From Mycobacterium sp. 155 (GTDB taxonomy: Bacteria > Actinomycetota > Actinomycetes > Mycobacteriales > Mycobacteriaceae), in contig NZ_KB892705.1 of the NCBI RefSeq assembly GCF_000373905.1, forward strand, positions 3,081,184 through 3,145,183: a stretch of DNA of 64,000 bases, in the 5' to 3' direction. A program made the translations under genes and the position numbers. Below are positions 52,761 through 61,529 of this stretch, piece by piece. The notes under the pieces were generated by a model. That model worked only from the letters and a program-made list of their open reading frames with translations. It was not told the origin of the DNA and did no database searches. The number at the start of each line of letters is the position of its first letter. Positions within the stretch are counted from its first letter, which is position 1.

Positions 52761-54836
52761 TCAACTCGTGCTGGCCAGCACGAACGGCAGCACTTCGGGC
52801 GCTCCGGCGTCCCGCAGCACCCGTGCCGCCATCGTCAGTGTCCAACCGGTGTCGGTCATGTCGTCGACCAGCAGGACAGGCCCGGCGCAGTCGATACGCG
52901 GTGGCTCCCAGCAGCCGGCCAGCGCCGCAACGCGGTAGGCCGAGTTCGCGGCAGCCACCGGCCGACGACCCGGTGCATACCGCAGCGCGCCGAGGTCGGT
53001 CAGCCGTCCCAACTGCGCCAGACGCTGCACGGTCGACGAGATCAAGACCGGATGACGGACCGAATCCAGGCCCACGACAGCAACCGGACGACGCTCCCAG
53101 TTCCAGGCCTTCAGCACTGCCACCGCCGCCTGCACGACCTCGTCAGGCACCTCCTGGTCGGGCTCGGCGAGCAGTTTGCGCAGCCGCGCACCCCAGCCCA
53201 GGTCAGTGAGTCGGCCGATCGCACGCCCCGGCGCGGCGCCGGAGTTGATGCGACCAGACAGCGCTACGCCGAGTGAGGCCAACCCTGACGGCCACTGCTT
53301 ACGCGGTGCCACCGGGACACCGGGACGCCGCAGGCGGTCCCGGGTGGCGGTGAGGGTGGCTTCGTCGACAGCGGTCGCGTAGCGGCTTCCGGTGCAGTTG
53401 TCGCAGCGACCGCACCGTTCCCCAGGCTGCAGTTCAGGGTCGTCGAGTTGCCCACGCAGGAATGCCATGCGGCAGCCGTCGGTGTCCAGATAATCGAGCA
53501 TGGCCTGCTGTTCGCGGCGGCGAGCCGCCTCCAGCGCCCGGTAACGCTCCTCGTCATAACTCCACGGCTCGTCCGTGCTGATCCAGCCGCCCTTGACGCG
53601 GCGCACCGCACCGTCCACGTCGAGCACCTTGAGCACCATCTCCAACCGCGACCGGTTTAGGTCCACCAGGGTTTCCAGCGTAGGAGCCGACTGTGGTCGT
53701 TCGGTGTCAAGCGCCCGGATGACGTTGCGCACCATGGGTTCTGATGGGAATGCCACAGAGGCGAAGTATCGCCAGACGTCTTGATCCTCCACACCGGGCA
53801 GCAAGATCACCTCCGCGCTGGCGCTGGCGCGGCCGGCACGACCGACCTGCTGGTAATAGGCGATCGGTGACGACGGTGCGCCCAGATGCACGACGAAGCC
53901 GAGGTCGGGCTTGTCGAATCCCATCCCGAGTGCCGACGTCGCCACCAGGGCCTTCACCTGGTTGTCCAGCAAGTCGGCTTCCAGCTGCTCGCGTTCGGCA
54001 GTGTCGGTAGACCCTGTGTAGGCGGCCACCTTGTGGCCCTGCTCGGACAGCAGCGCAGCGACGTCGTGGGCCTGTGCCACAGTCAGGGTGTAGATGATGC
54101 CTGACCCTGGAAGCGAATCCAATTGTGCGGCAATCCAAGCCGCTCGTTGAGCGGGGTTTCCCGCTTTGACCACCGCAAGCCGCAGCGACTCGCGGTCCAG
54201 CCCGCCGCGCAGTACCAGGGTGTCCCTGCCGCCGACTCCGAGCTGGGCCGCGACATCGTTGACCACCCGGTCGTTTGCGGTCGCGGTGGTGGCCAGCACC
54301 GGGATGTCGGCGCCCAGCTCGGCGAGCAGAGTGCGGATGCGCCGGTAGTCGGGCCGGAAGTCGTGACCCCAGTCGGACACGCAATGCGCTTCGTCGACCA
54401 CCACCAGACCGGCATCGGCTGCGAGTGCGGGCAGCACGTTGTCACGAAAGTCCGGATTGTTCAACCGTTCCGGGCTCACCAGCAGTACGTCGAGCTCACC
54501 GTCGGCGACCCGTCGATGAATCGCATCCCATTCGGTGACGTTGCCGGAGTTGATGGTCGCGGCGGCCACCCCGGCGCGTTCTGCGGCCGCGACCTGGTTG
54601 CGCATCAGGGCCAGCAACGGCGAGACGATGACCGTCGGACCGCGTCCGCTGCCGCGCAGCAGCTTGGCCGCAATGAAATAGACCGCCGACTTTCCCCAGC
54701 CGGTGCGCTGCACCACCAATGCCTGGCGGCGCTGCACCACGAGTGCCTCGATCGCGGTCCACTGGTCACCGCGCAGCACAGCGGCGGGTCCGGCCAGGTG
54801 TTCGAGAATCGTCTGAGCCTGCTCGCGGGTTGCCAT
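52761..54836 (-). CDS. RecQ-type helicase with C-terminal phosphoribosyltransferase-like domain
   Basis: A 691-residue protein. The helicase core has QRTGWGKSAVYF (Walker A), VVDEAHCVSDWGHDFRPDY (DEAH-type with RecQ signature), TATANDRV, and motif VI YYQQVGRAGR. A zinc-binding set (CGRCDNC with upstream Cys) follows. The last ~150 residues end in PVLLVDDMTDTGWTLTMAARVLRDAGAPEVLPF, the PRPP-binding loop of type I phosphoribosyltransferases. This fusion couples 3'-5' DNA unwinding with a PRTase-like module of unknown purpose. No HRDC domain is evident. Confidence 0.85.
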   Translation of the reverse strand: MATREQAQTILEHLAGPAAVLRGDQWTAIEALVVQRRQALVVQRTGWGKSAVYFIAAKLLRGSGRGPTVIVSPLLALMRNQVAAAERAGVAAATINSGNVTEWDAIHRRVADGELDVLLVSPERLNNPDFRDNVLPALAADAGLVVVDEAHCVSDWGHDFRPDYRRIRTLLAELGADIPVLATTATANDRVVNDVAAQLGVGGRDTLVLRGGLDRESLRLAVVKAGNPAQRAAWIAAQLDSLPGSGIIYTLTVAQAHDVAALLSEQGHKVAAYTGSTDTAEREQLEADLLDNQVKALVATSALGMGFDKPDLGFVVHLGAPSSPIAYYQQVGRAGRASASAEVILLPGVEDQDVWRYFASVAFPSEPMVRNVIRALDTERPQSAPTLETLVDLNRSRLEMVLKVLDVDGAVRRVKGGWISTDEPWSYDEERYRALEAARRREQQAMLDYLDTDGCRMAFLRGQLDDPELQPGERCGRCDNCTGSRYATAVDEATLTATRDRLRRPGVPVAPRKQWPSGLASLGVALSGRINSGAAPGRAIGRLTDLGWGARLRKLLAEPDQEVPDEVVQAAVAVLKAWNWERRPVAVVGLDSVRHPVLISSTVQRLAQLGRLTDLGALRYAPGRRPVAAANSAYRVAALAGCWEPPRIDCAGPVLLVDDMTDTGWTLTMAARVLRDAGAPEVLPFVLASTS

Positions 54837-54865
54837 GGCTCCATACTGCCGGGGCCTTCTCGCCC

Positions 54866-54918
54866 ATTGTCACGCTGGAGTGGCGCTCGCGGTCGACAGC
54901 CACGCTAGCGTGACAATC
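54866..54918. repeat. GTCACGC repeat cluster, left copy
   Basis: TTGTCACGCTGGAGTGGCGCTCG and CACGCTAGCGTGACAATC motifs occur within 53 bp. They overlap the stop codon of the AbiEi/DUF559-like gene and resemble the cluster at 55798-55940 on its other side. Confidence 0.6.
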
Positions 54919-55750
54919 GGCAGGCTCTTGCAGCGCGGACCCGGCGGAGAATCTCATCTCGACGGTCTCCCGCCGTCACTCGCACATTGATCCACCTGCG
55001 TCGCTGCAGTCGGTCAGCCCTTCTCAGGTCCCACCGGTATTGCCAGTCATTGAGTCGATGCTGCTCACCGTCATATTCGACGCCGACTTTGATGTCGTCC
55101 CAACCCATATCGACAAACGCGAACGGGTCTCCTGGGCCGTCGAACACCGGGATCTGTGTCTGTGGCCGTGGCATGCCGTCGTCGATGATGATCAGACGTA
55201 ACCAGGTTTCCTTGGGTGACTGAGCCCCACCGTCCATCAGATCGAGTGCTGTCCGCGCATATTCGACACCTCGGCGCCTGGCATACCGCTGTATCAACAA
55301 GTCGACATCGGCAGCCTTGAGGTCCGTCGCAGCAGCCAAGGCATCGAGAGCGGCCACCGCTTCATCACGCTCGTACCAACTTCCGATGTCCAGTGCCGTG
55401 CGAGCCAACGAGGTTACCGGCAGACCCGCGATCCGAACCACCTCATCCTCGTCGATCTGCTCGGTACGAACCTTCAAACCCGCAAGCGGGTTCCTGTTGG
55501 AGTGAATCAATTCCAGAGGTGCAGCAGCGTCAACCCATTTCGCCCCGTACAGCGCCGACGCAGACTTCCCGGCGATGATCCCACGTCGTCGGGACCACAG
55601 CCAGGCTGCGTGCGCACGGATTTCCGGAGTGAGTTCAGTACCGGGACTCACATAGACATCCCGGAAGACCCTGGTGTACCTGGTGCGTAGTGCGCTCTTG
55701 AGCAACTCGCCCCTCGCGACGGCCTCGCTGCCGACAAATGGCTCCCCCAT
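54905..55750 (-). CDS. AbiEi-like domain with DUF559 nuclease-like C-terminus, second copy
   Basis: A 281-residue protein. The N-terminal half shows YTRVFRDVYVSPG, SASALYGAKW and GLPVTSLARTALDIG, as in type IV AbiEi antitoxins. The C-terminal half shows PKETWLRLIIIDDGMPRPQTQIPV and FVDMGWDDIKVGVEYDGEQHR, with acidic residues placed as in PD-(D/E)XK nucleases. It has the same architecture as the gene at 24044-24949 but is only distantly similar in sequence. No toxin partner is adjacent. It is flanked on both sides by GTCACGC-type repeats. Confidence 0.78.
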   Translation of the reverse strand: MGEPFVGSEAVARGELLKSALRTRYTRVFRDVYVSPGTELTPEIRAHAAWLWSRRRGIIAGKSASALYGAKWVDAAAPLELIHSNRNPLAGLKVRTEQIDEDEVVRIAGLPVTSLARTALDIGSWYERDEAVAALDALAAATDLKAADVDLLIQRYARRRGVEYARTALDLMDGGAQSPKETWLRLIIIDDGMPRPQTQIPVFDGPGDPFAFVDMGWDDIKVGVEYDGEQHRLNDWQYRWDLRRADRLQRRRWINVRVTAGDRRDEILRRVRAARACRLSR

Positions 55751-55797
55751 GACGAAAGAGTTTGCCGCGCAACGCCCGAGGCGTCACTTCCGTTATC

Positions 55798-55940
55798 CAC
55801 AGGCTCTGGCGTGACGCTCGGCATCCACAGCCGCACTGGCGTGACGCTCGACCACGCGTGCTTTGGCTGCTACGGCCCGACCGACCACGTTGTCACTCCA
55901 GCGTGACGCTCGACGCCGACAGCCACTCTGGCGTGACAAG
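55798..55940. repeat. GTGACGCTCG repeat cluster, right copy
   Basis: TGGCGTGACGCTCG occurs ending at 55820 and 55850, GCGTGACGCTCG at 55901-55912, and CTCTGGCGTGAC at 55926-55937. Spacing is irregular. This class of serially repeated motif is familiar from mycobacterial intergenic DNA. Confidence 0.7.
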
Positions 55941-56003
55941 TTGAGGACACGTGACAAGTTGAGGACACGTGACAGCTGGGGACACGTGACAAGCCGGGGA
56001 CAG
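55933..56003. repeat. Four tandem 17-18 bp units (GTGACAAG...GGGACAC)
   Basis: Units start at 55933, 55951, 55969 and 55986; the first two are identical (18 bp), the third is 17 bp and the fourth diverged. The array follows the GTGACGCTCG cluster and ends 11 bp before the stop codon of the EspC-like gene. Confidence 0.8.
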
Positions 56004-56013
56004 AGGGGGCCGG

Positions 56014-56781
56014 CTACATCCGGCGCGACAGGTCCCCGTCGTCGTGGCGCTGCGGCGGCGGGGCCGCCGGCGCCTGATGCGGGGCGACTGGAGCCGGGCC
56101 GGCACTGGGCCGGTTCTCACTCGGTCCGGCTCCGGAGCCGTGCGGGGCCGCCGGCACCTGGTGTGAGCGCTCGTTCAGCTGTGCCTCACGGGCATCCTGG
56201 CCGGCCTGTCGCTGGTCCTGCTGAACATCGCGATCGTTCTGCCGAGCTTCGCGCTCATCCTGTTTGGCGTCACGCTCGTTGAGCTTGGCCTCCCGGTCGT
56301 TCAGCAGCTGGGCGCCACCGGGACCACCTGCCGCCCCTGCGCCGGGCATGCCGTCCTCCGGAACACCTGACCCGGAGCCACCGCCACCCTTGGCACTGTC
56401 CATGGCCTTCATAGCTGGCTCCATCAGCGAGCCGAACTGCCCACCCATACCGCCGGCGGCCTGCGCGGGCTGACTGGCCATCTGACCCATCTGACCGAGC
56501 TGACCCATCATCTGGCCCAGCTGCCCCACGCCTTGCTGGCCGGACTGGTCGGCGTTCTCGTATGCGCCCTGTGCGTCGGAGAGTTTGCCGTTGAACATGT
56601 TCTCTTTGGCCGCCAGCGCGGTGACGTTGGCTGTCAGTGCAGCCGCCATGGTCGGGAGCAAACCGGCGATCGTCATGCTCATCGCGTCCTCACCGGCCTG
56701 GATGGCCGGCATTTCCGGCAGCTGGATCGGGGCGGCAGACCAATTCAGCGCGCCGGGGGTGGTGAACGGTGTGTTGCTCAC
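56014..56781 (-). CDS. EspC-like type VII substrate with heptad coiled-coil tail
   Basis: A 255-residue protein. Residues about 30-72 form a helical hairpin ending in A-Y74-E-N-A-D78, the YxxxD secretion signal of EspC/PE-type substrates. A Met/Gln/Gly-rich segment follows (QLGQMMGQLGQMGQM), then a 7-residue charged repeat (NDREAKL, NERDAKQ, DEREARQ, NDRDVQQ, DQRQAGQ, DAREAQL, NERSHQ) predicted to be a coiled coil or single helix, then a Pro/Ala-rich C-terminus. It follows its WxG partner by 48 bp. No ESX machinery gene is in the window, so export would rely on a system elsewhere. Confidence 0.75.
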   Translation of the reverse strand: MSNTPFTTPGALNWSAAPIQLPEMPAIQAGEDAMSMTIAGLLPTMAAALTANVTALAAKENMFNGKLSDAQGAYENADQSGQQGVGQLGQMMGQLGQMGQMASQPAQAAGGMGGQFGSLMEPAMKAMDSAKGGGGSGSGVPEDGMPGAGAAGGPGGAQLLNDREAKLNERDAKQDEREARQNDRDVQQDQRQAGQDAREAQLNERSHQVPAAPHGSGAGPSENRPSAGPAPVAPHQAPAAPPPQRHDDGDLSRRM

Positions 56782-56829
56782 GAGGCACCTCTTTCAAACT
56801 CGATCGCATCTACCCGCATGCCAACCGGC

Positions 56830-57900
56830 TCACCAGTCATCGTCCACGTCACCGTCGTCAAGTTCGTGCTCGAGGGGGGCGGGAACTGCGAGTCCCTGGG
56901 TAGTGCCACCACTGCCGGCGCCGCGATGCCCCATCGCGCCCATCGGCCCCATGCCTCCGGAGGCAACCGGAGCCAGCCCACCGAACGCATTGCTCCCGGC
57001 CATAGCGTGGTCGGTGGCTACCGCCACCGGCGAGGTACCAACCACGAGCTTGCCCATCAGCGGTGTCTGCGCACTTCCGCCGCCGGAGCCTGGCAACGAC
57101 GCCGCCTTCATCAGCCCAGCACCCGAGCTCGGACCGGATCCCCCCGCCGTGGGATGAGTGGAGAACGCGGAGAAGGGCATTGGACCGCTGCCGGTCCCGC
57201 CTTTGCCTGCTGAACCGAACATCTGGGTCAACTGCTGCAAAGGCTGGGTCAGCTGCTGCAGCGGTTGAGTGAGCTGCTGGGGGATCTGGCCGAGCATCTG
57301 CGGGATCTGCCCCAGCAACTGGCCCATCATCTGCATCATCTGCTCGCCACCCTTCTGCGCGGCCTGCTGAGCCTGGGCCGTGGGCGGCGTGGTGACGGCC
57401 GGGATGTTGGCGGTGGTGCCGAGACTGCTGACCAGTTCCGAGGTCGCCGCCGTCACGGTGGCAATGTTCTGCGACAGCCCCATTTTGATGACGCCCTCGA
57501 TCAACTCCTGCTTGTTGTCGATCGGCAGCGCCTGCAGCATCTCGACCTCGTGCTGGACCTGCTGCGCGGTGGCGTTGACGGCCGTCTTGGTCTGCACGAC
57601 GGCCGCTGCCATGGCGGTGAGCTGGGTGGCGATGGCCTGCGCCTGGGCGCCGTTGGCCTGGTGGTGGCCGATCATCGTGGTGGCTTCGCCGGAGGCGGCC
57701 ATGGCCCCCTCGCCCTGCCAGACCTCGTTGAGCCTCATCAGCTGATTGGTCTGCTCGGGCACGATATTGCCGGTGATGTTGGCAGCCAACTTCTGGTAAG
57801 ACGCGGACGCCGCGGTCAGCTGCTCCTCGTCGATGTTCGGCCACCCCGGACCCGTCACCGTCTGCGACCCGTATGGGCTGCTGTCCGGCGGCATCCCCAT
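56830..57900 (-). CDS. PPE/WxG-like type VII partner protein
   Basis: A 356-residue protein starting MGMPPDSSPYGS, with AGAAGGGGG upstream. Helices from about 25 to 115 contain W61-Q-G63 (EVWQGEGAMAASGEATTMIGHHQ), as in WxG/PPE partners of type VII substrates. A Met/Gln-rich tract follows (QMMQMMGQLLGQIPQMLGQIPQQLTQPLQQLTQ), then a Gly/Ser/Pro-rich tail ending in acidic DDGDVDDDW. It is not a canonical PPE protein (no PPE at residues 7-9). It probably dimerises with the EspC-like protein encoded next. Confidence 0.72.
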   Translation of the reverse strand: MGMPPDSSPYGSQTVTGPGWPNIDEEQLTAASASYQKLAANITGNIVPEQTNQLMRLNEVWQGEGAMAASGEATTMIGHHQANGAQAQAIATQLTAMAAAVVQTKTAVNATAQQVQHEVEMLQALPIDNKQELIEGVIKMGLSQNIATVTAATSELVSSLGTTANIPAVTTPPTAQAQQAAQKGGEQMMQMMGQLLGQIPQMLGQIPQQLTQPLQQLTQPLQQLTQMFGSAGKGGTGSGPMPFSAFSTHPTAGGSGPSSGAGLMKAASLPGSGGGSAQTPLMGKLVVGTSPVAVATDHAMAGSNAFGGLAPVASGGMGPMGAMGHRGAGSGGTTQGLAVPAPLEHELDDGDVDDDW

Positions 57901-58193
57901 GCCCCGGCCCCCTTCTCCCCGACCTGCATATGTGGAGCAAACATTACCGTGCCGAACCGGGACGGCAACGCGCCTTTGTCCCGCGATCAACCCGGAGGTC
58001 GGCACACCAGTGCCCGCGGTGACCAGCGCATGCTCGACATTGTCGACCCGATTGACCGATGTGCCGCACACCTTCGGCAATCCCGTTCATGCCATGAGGC
58101 GTTCGCCTCGGTGGTGCTGTCCTGAGCCCAGGTGCACAATGCCGACATGGACAGTCAACGTCAACGGGGCACGATTGCGCTGGGCCACCTCTA

Positions 58194-58592
58194 GTGGCGC
58201 CAGAGGGCGGGAGCAAATCGACACGGTCCGATGCCGAGCGCATCGCGGCGGCCCAGGCGTACATCGATGCGCTGGTGACGCACAAGGCCGACGCGGTGCC
58301 GTTCACCCCGGACTGCATCCGTATCGAGATGGGCCTCAAGACCGGCCGCTCCGGAGATCACTTGCGGCGCAGCCTGAATCGCGGTCCGCAGTTCAAGCTG
58401 ATCGAGGCCACCACACCGCCCGAGTACACCGTCGACGGCGACGAGGTGCGGGCTCGGTTCGACGTGCTCACCAAGCCGCGACTGTTCGGCCGACGGGTGT
58501 GCTCGCACGTCGACGAAATCTTTCTCATCCCAGCCTCTGACGGACGGATCCACCACATCCGCGCCTCCTTGACTCCGTTCATCAGCCGATAG
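58194..58592 (+). CDS. NTF2-like domain protein
   Basis: A 132-residue protein starting GTG. The pattern RIAAAQAYIDALVTHKADAVPFTPDCIRIEMGLKTGRSG and SHVDEIFLIPASDGRIHHIRASLTPF fits the small cone-shaped NTF2/DUF8021 fold. No catalytic dyad can be fixed. It lies 74 bp from the convergent PucR gene. Function is unknown; related small proteins act as isomerases or in steroid or secondary metabolism. Confidence 0.72.
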   Translation: MAPEGGSKSTRSDAERIAAAQAYIDALVTHKADAVPFTPDCIRIEMGLKTGRSGDHLRRSLNRGPQFKLIEATTPPEYTVDGDEVRARFDVLTKPRLFGRRVCSHVDEIFLIPASDGRIHHIRASLTPFISR

Positions 58593-58666
58593 TCGCCAGA
58601 ATCACTGAATTCGAAGGGCGTGGGCCACAGTGTCACTGGCTCAGCGACTTTCCTCGCGAACGGTAC

Positions 58667-59929
58667 TCAGTGCAGTAGCGTCGCGCCGAAATAGTGGCAC
58701 AGCAGCAACGCCACCTCGACGTCGAGGCGGTCATCGGTGATAGGCCTGCCGCGTCGCTCCACAGCCCGGCTCACCCGGTATTTCACCGAATTGGTGTGCA
58801 AATGCAGGTCTTCGGCAGCGGCCTTGTAGCTCGACCCACTGCCGAGAAACGCCCGCAGCGTCTCCCGCAGCCGCTCGTCGTTCTCCGTCGCTTCGGCGAG
58901 CGGCCCGAGCACCTCGCCCACCCACCGCGCGGCGGACTCGACATTGCCGCCGAGCAGAGCGGCCACGGCTACCCCGCTGTCGCCGGCGGCGGTGAACCTG
59001 CACGACGACGCCGCACCGGCCGCCACGGCCACCGTGCGGGCGTCCTGCGCCTGCCGATGTGAACGCCGGAATCCGTCGACACCGGGCAGCGGGTTGCCGA
59101 CGGCCAGAAGCGGACCGTCGCCGAACGCCCGCAACCGGTTCACCACATCGTCGGCGACCTCTCGGGGCACCGGGACCCACACCCAGGCAGTGACCCGGTC
59201 AATCGAGATGAACAGCGGATTTTCCTGCGCACCAATCGATTCGGCGAATCGGACAAAGAATCGTTCCATCGACGCGAGCTCATTGCCGTCGCCGGATTCC
59301 TCGCACCATGCCACCGCCGCGAGGTGAATCCTCCTGAGCGGGTAGCGGATTGCCATGGCTGCCGCGTCGACGTCGACGTCCTCGCCCGATGCGAGCAGAT
59401 CACGAACCCGTGATGCCCGGACGCTGTTGCGCGATTCCAGCCAGCGGTCGCGCTCATCCTGATAGGCCTCGACCACACGCTGAGAGATCTCGTCGATGTA
59501 ATCGAACGAGACGGCTTCCATGAGCTCGTAGACGGCCAGTCCGAGCTCCGGATCCAGATCCGTCGCGCGAATCTCCTCGAGAATGAACCGCAGCGCCGCC
59601 CGGTGACCAAGCCGGTAGGCCCGAGTCAGCGCATTGGCCGACACCTCACGCTGTGCCAGCCGCCGGGAGTATTCAAGAGCCGCAATGGGAGGCTCGACGT
59701 TCTTCACCGAGATGCCGTGCCGAACAGCCGCGAAAAATGTCTCGACATTGCTCTCGACGGTGTCGCGCAGCAACTGCTGCAGCTGCTCCTCGCCACGCGG
59801 TTCGGAGATGGCGACAACGAGTGACTGCTGAACCGTCTTGGTGATGACCGGAAGTTTGTCGACCAGCCGGCCTGTCACCGCGACGGCAGCCTGCGCCACA
59901 GCGGTCTCGTCCACCCCGCGCTTCCCCAT
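58667..59929 (-). CDS. PucR/CdaR family transcriptional regulator
   Basis: A 420-residue regulator starting MGKRGVDETAVAQAAV. The N-terminal helical sensor resembles the RsbRD type, the centre a degenerate GGDEF-like fold (IHLAAVAWCEE...FISIDRVTAWVWVPV), and the C-terminus the PucR helix-turn-helix (LRETLRAFLGSGSSYKAAAEDLHLHTNSVKYRVSRAVE). It is divergent from the small peptide-P450-reductase-Rieske cluster across 206 bp and is the obvious candidate to control it. The frame is open to 60067 but this ATG fits the family start. Confidence 0.85.
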   Translation of the reverse strand: MGKRGVDETAVAQAAVAVTGRLVDKLPVITKTVQQSLVVAISEPRGEEQLQQLLRDTVESNVETFFAAVRHGISVKNVEPPIAALEYSRRLAQREVSANALTRAYRLGHRAALRFILEEIRATDLDPELGLAVYELMEAVSFDYIDEISQRVVEAYQDERDRWLESRNSVRASRVRDLLASGEDVDVDAAAMAIRYPLRRIHLAAVAWCEESGDGNELASMERFFVRFAESIGAQENPLFISIDRVTAWVWVPVPREVADDVVNRLRAFGDGPLLAVGNPLPGVDGFRRSHRQAQDARTVAVAAGAASSCRFTAAGDSGVAVAALLGGNVESAARWVGEVLGPLAEATENDERLRETLRAFLGSGSSYKAAAEDLHLHTNSVKYRVSRAVERRGRPITDDRLDVEVALLLCHYFGATLLH

Positions 59930-60135
59930 GGTCAAACCGTAGATCGCGCGGGTTGACGGAGGAACGGGTTGTGCGGATCGGCTTTGTCCTCCGGGGACAG
60001 TGCGCCCGCGGTATTTCAGCCGCCGAGGACGTCGGCACAACCGAGCCGCCTCCGTAACGTACATCACGAACGCAGCAACAAGCCCTCTACCAGCTGCGAC
60101 AGCCGAAAAGCGCTATTTCCGAAAGTGAATTCACC

Positions 60136-60261
60136 ATGTCGGTGTTCGGTTTCTTCCTCCTGTTCTTCATCGGTCTGTTGCCGGTCCTGATCCCCGCCGC
60201 CACCTCCACTGTCCGGGCCATCTCCGGGTGGCGTAGCCGCCGCCTGGCCTCCGCCCAGTAA
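60136..60261 (+). CDS. Small hydrophobic membrane peptide, paralogue A
   Basis: A 41-residue ORF MSVFGFFLLFFIGLLPVLIP...: one membrane helix followed by PAATSTVRAISGWRSRRLASAQ. GAAAGTGA precedes the ATG. It shares LLPVLxPAA(x)TSxVRA with the 44-residue ORF at 63614-63748, which supports both as real genes. It starts the P450 cluster, 29 bp before the P450 gene. A role as a membrane anchor or partner for the soluble oxygenases is inference. Confidence 0.65.
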   Translation: MSVFGFFLLFFIGLLPVLIPAATSTVRAISGWRSRRLASAQ

Positions 60262-60290
60262 TCAGCACCCCAAACCTAAGGAGAACCGCC

Positions 60291-61529
60291 ATGAGCACCG
60301 TGAGCGCCACCGAACTCGACAGCATCGACCTGGCCAACCCGGCCCTCTGGGAAGCCGGCCCGCCCTACGAGCTGTTCGCCCGGATGCAGCGCGAAGCTCC
60401 GGTGCACTACAGCCCGCAACACACCGCGCCGGGTGAAGGTGGTTTCTGGTCGATCACGCGCTACGACGATGTCCGCACGATCAGCCGCGACCACCGCACG
60501 TTCTCGTCGGAACGACACGGCATCTTCAACGTCGACGACATCGGGGTTCCGCTGGATGTGCAGCGGCTCCAGCTCATCTCGATGGACCCGCCCCGCCACG
60601 ACCGGCTCAAGGCGCTGGTGATCAAGGCTTTCACCCCCGCGCGCGTCGCCGCGCACGAGGAAGCGATCAAGCAGATCATCGGTGAGGTCCTCGACAGCGT
60701 CGCCGACCGCGAGCGGTTCGATCTGGTGGCCGACGTGGCGCGGCCCGTGCCGGCCCGCGTCATCGGCTCCCTGCTCGGTACGCCGCCCGAGGACGACGAG
60801 CGGCTCGTGCACTGGACGAACGTGTTCAGTGCCTTCGAGGACCCGGAAATCCGGGCCCAATGGGACGACGCGGGGGCGGTGATCCTGGAGATCATCGCCT
60901 ATCTCAACGAGCAGATGGCACAACGCAAGGATGCGCCGCGCGACGATCTGATCACCGCGGTGATGAACGCCGAAGTGGACGGCGAGAAACTCAACGAGCT
61001 GGAAATGGCCACGTTTTTCGCGCTGCTGATGACCGCGGGCAACGACTCGACGCGGGCGACCTACAGCGCGACCACGCTGGCCCTGATGCAAAACCCCGAC
61101 CAGCTCGCGCTGCTGCGGGAGAACCCCGAACTGATCGAGGCGACGGTCGAGGAAGGGTTGCGCTGCTTCCCCGCCTTCGCCTTCATGGCCCGCACCGCCA
61201 CGACGGACTTCGAACTACACGGCACGACCATCAAAGAGAACGACCGGCTGCTGTTGTGGTACATCGCGTCCAACCGCGACGAGACCGCGTTCGACGATCC
61301 GAACAAGTTCGACATCACCCGCGAGGGGTTGGCCGACCGGCATCAGGCTTTCGGCGGCCGCGGCAGGCACTTCTGCCTCGGCGCCAACCTCGCCCGGCTC
61401 GAGCTGAAGCTGTGGATCCAGGAGACGTTGCGCCGGTTCCCCGACCTTGCGCTCGACGGTGAACCCACCCGGGTGCAGGCATTGTTCCTCAACCAGTACA
61501 AGTCGATCCCAGTACGGCGGACATCATGA
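60291..61529 (+). CDS. Cytochrome P450
   Basis: A 412-residue soluble bacterial P450. The heme loop FGGRGRHFCLGANLAR supplies the Cys ligand, the I-helix has LMTAGNDSTR (oxygen activation), and EEGLRCF is the K-helix ExxR motif. AAGGAGA precedes the ATG. The substrate cannot be deduced; sequence style recalls mycobacterial CYPs of steroid or terpenoid metabolism. Its stop overlaps the reductase start (ATGA), so the reductase probably feeds it electrons. Confidence 0.92.
   Translation: MSTVSATELDSIDLANPALWEAGPPYELFARMQREAPVHYSPQHTAPGEGGFWSITRYDDVRTISRDHRTFSSERHGIFNVDDIGVPLDVQRLQLISMDPPRHDRLKALVIKAFTPARVAAHEEAIKQIIGEVLDSVADRERFDLVADVARPVPARVIGSLLGTPPEDDERLVHWTNVFSAFEDPEIRAQWDDAGAVILEIIAYLNEQMAQRKDAPRDDLITAVMNAEVDGEKLNELEMATFFALLMTAGNDSTRATYSATTLALMQNPDQLALLRENPELIEATVEEGLRCFPAFAFMARTATTDFELHGTTIKENDRLLLWYIASNRDETAFDDPNKFDITREGLADRHQAFGGRGRHFCLGANLARLELKLWIQETLRRFPDLALDGEPTRVQALFLNQYKSIPVRRTS

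Noticed and set aside
58001..58193. Possible additional gene between the WxG partner and the NTF2-like protein
   Set aside because: Open frames here are short, lack SD sequences and continue into shadow frames of the flanking genes.
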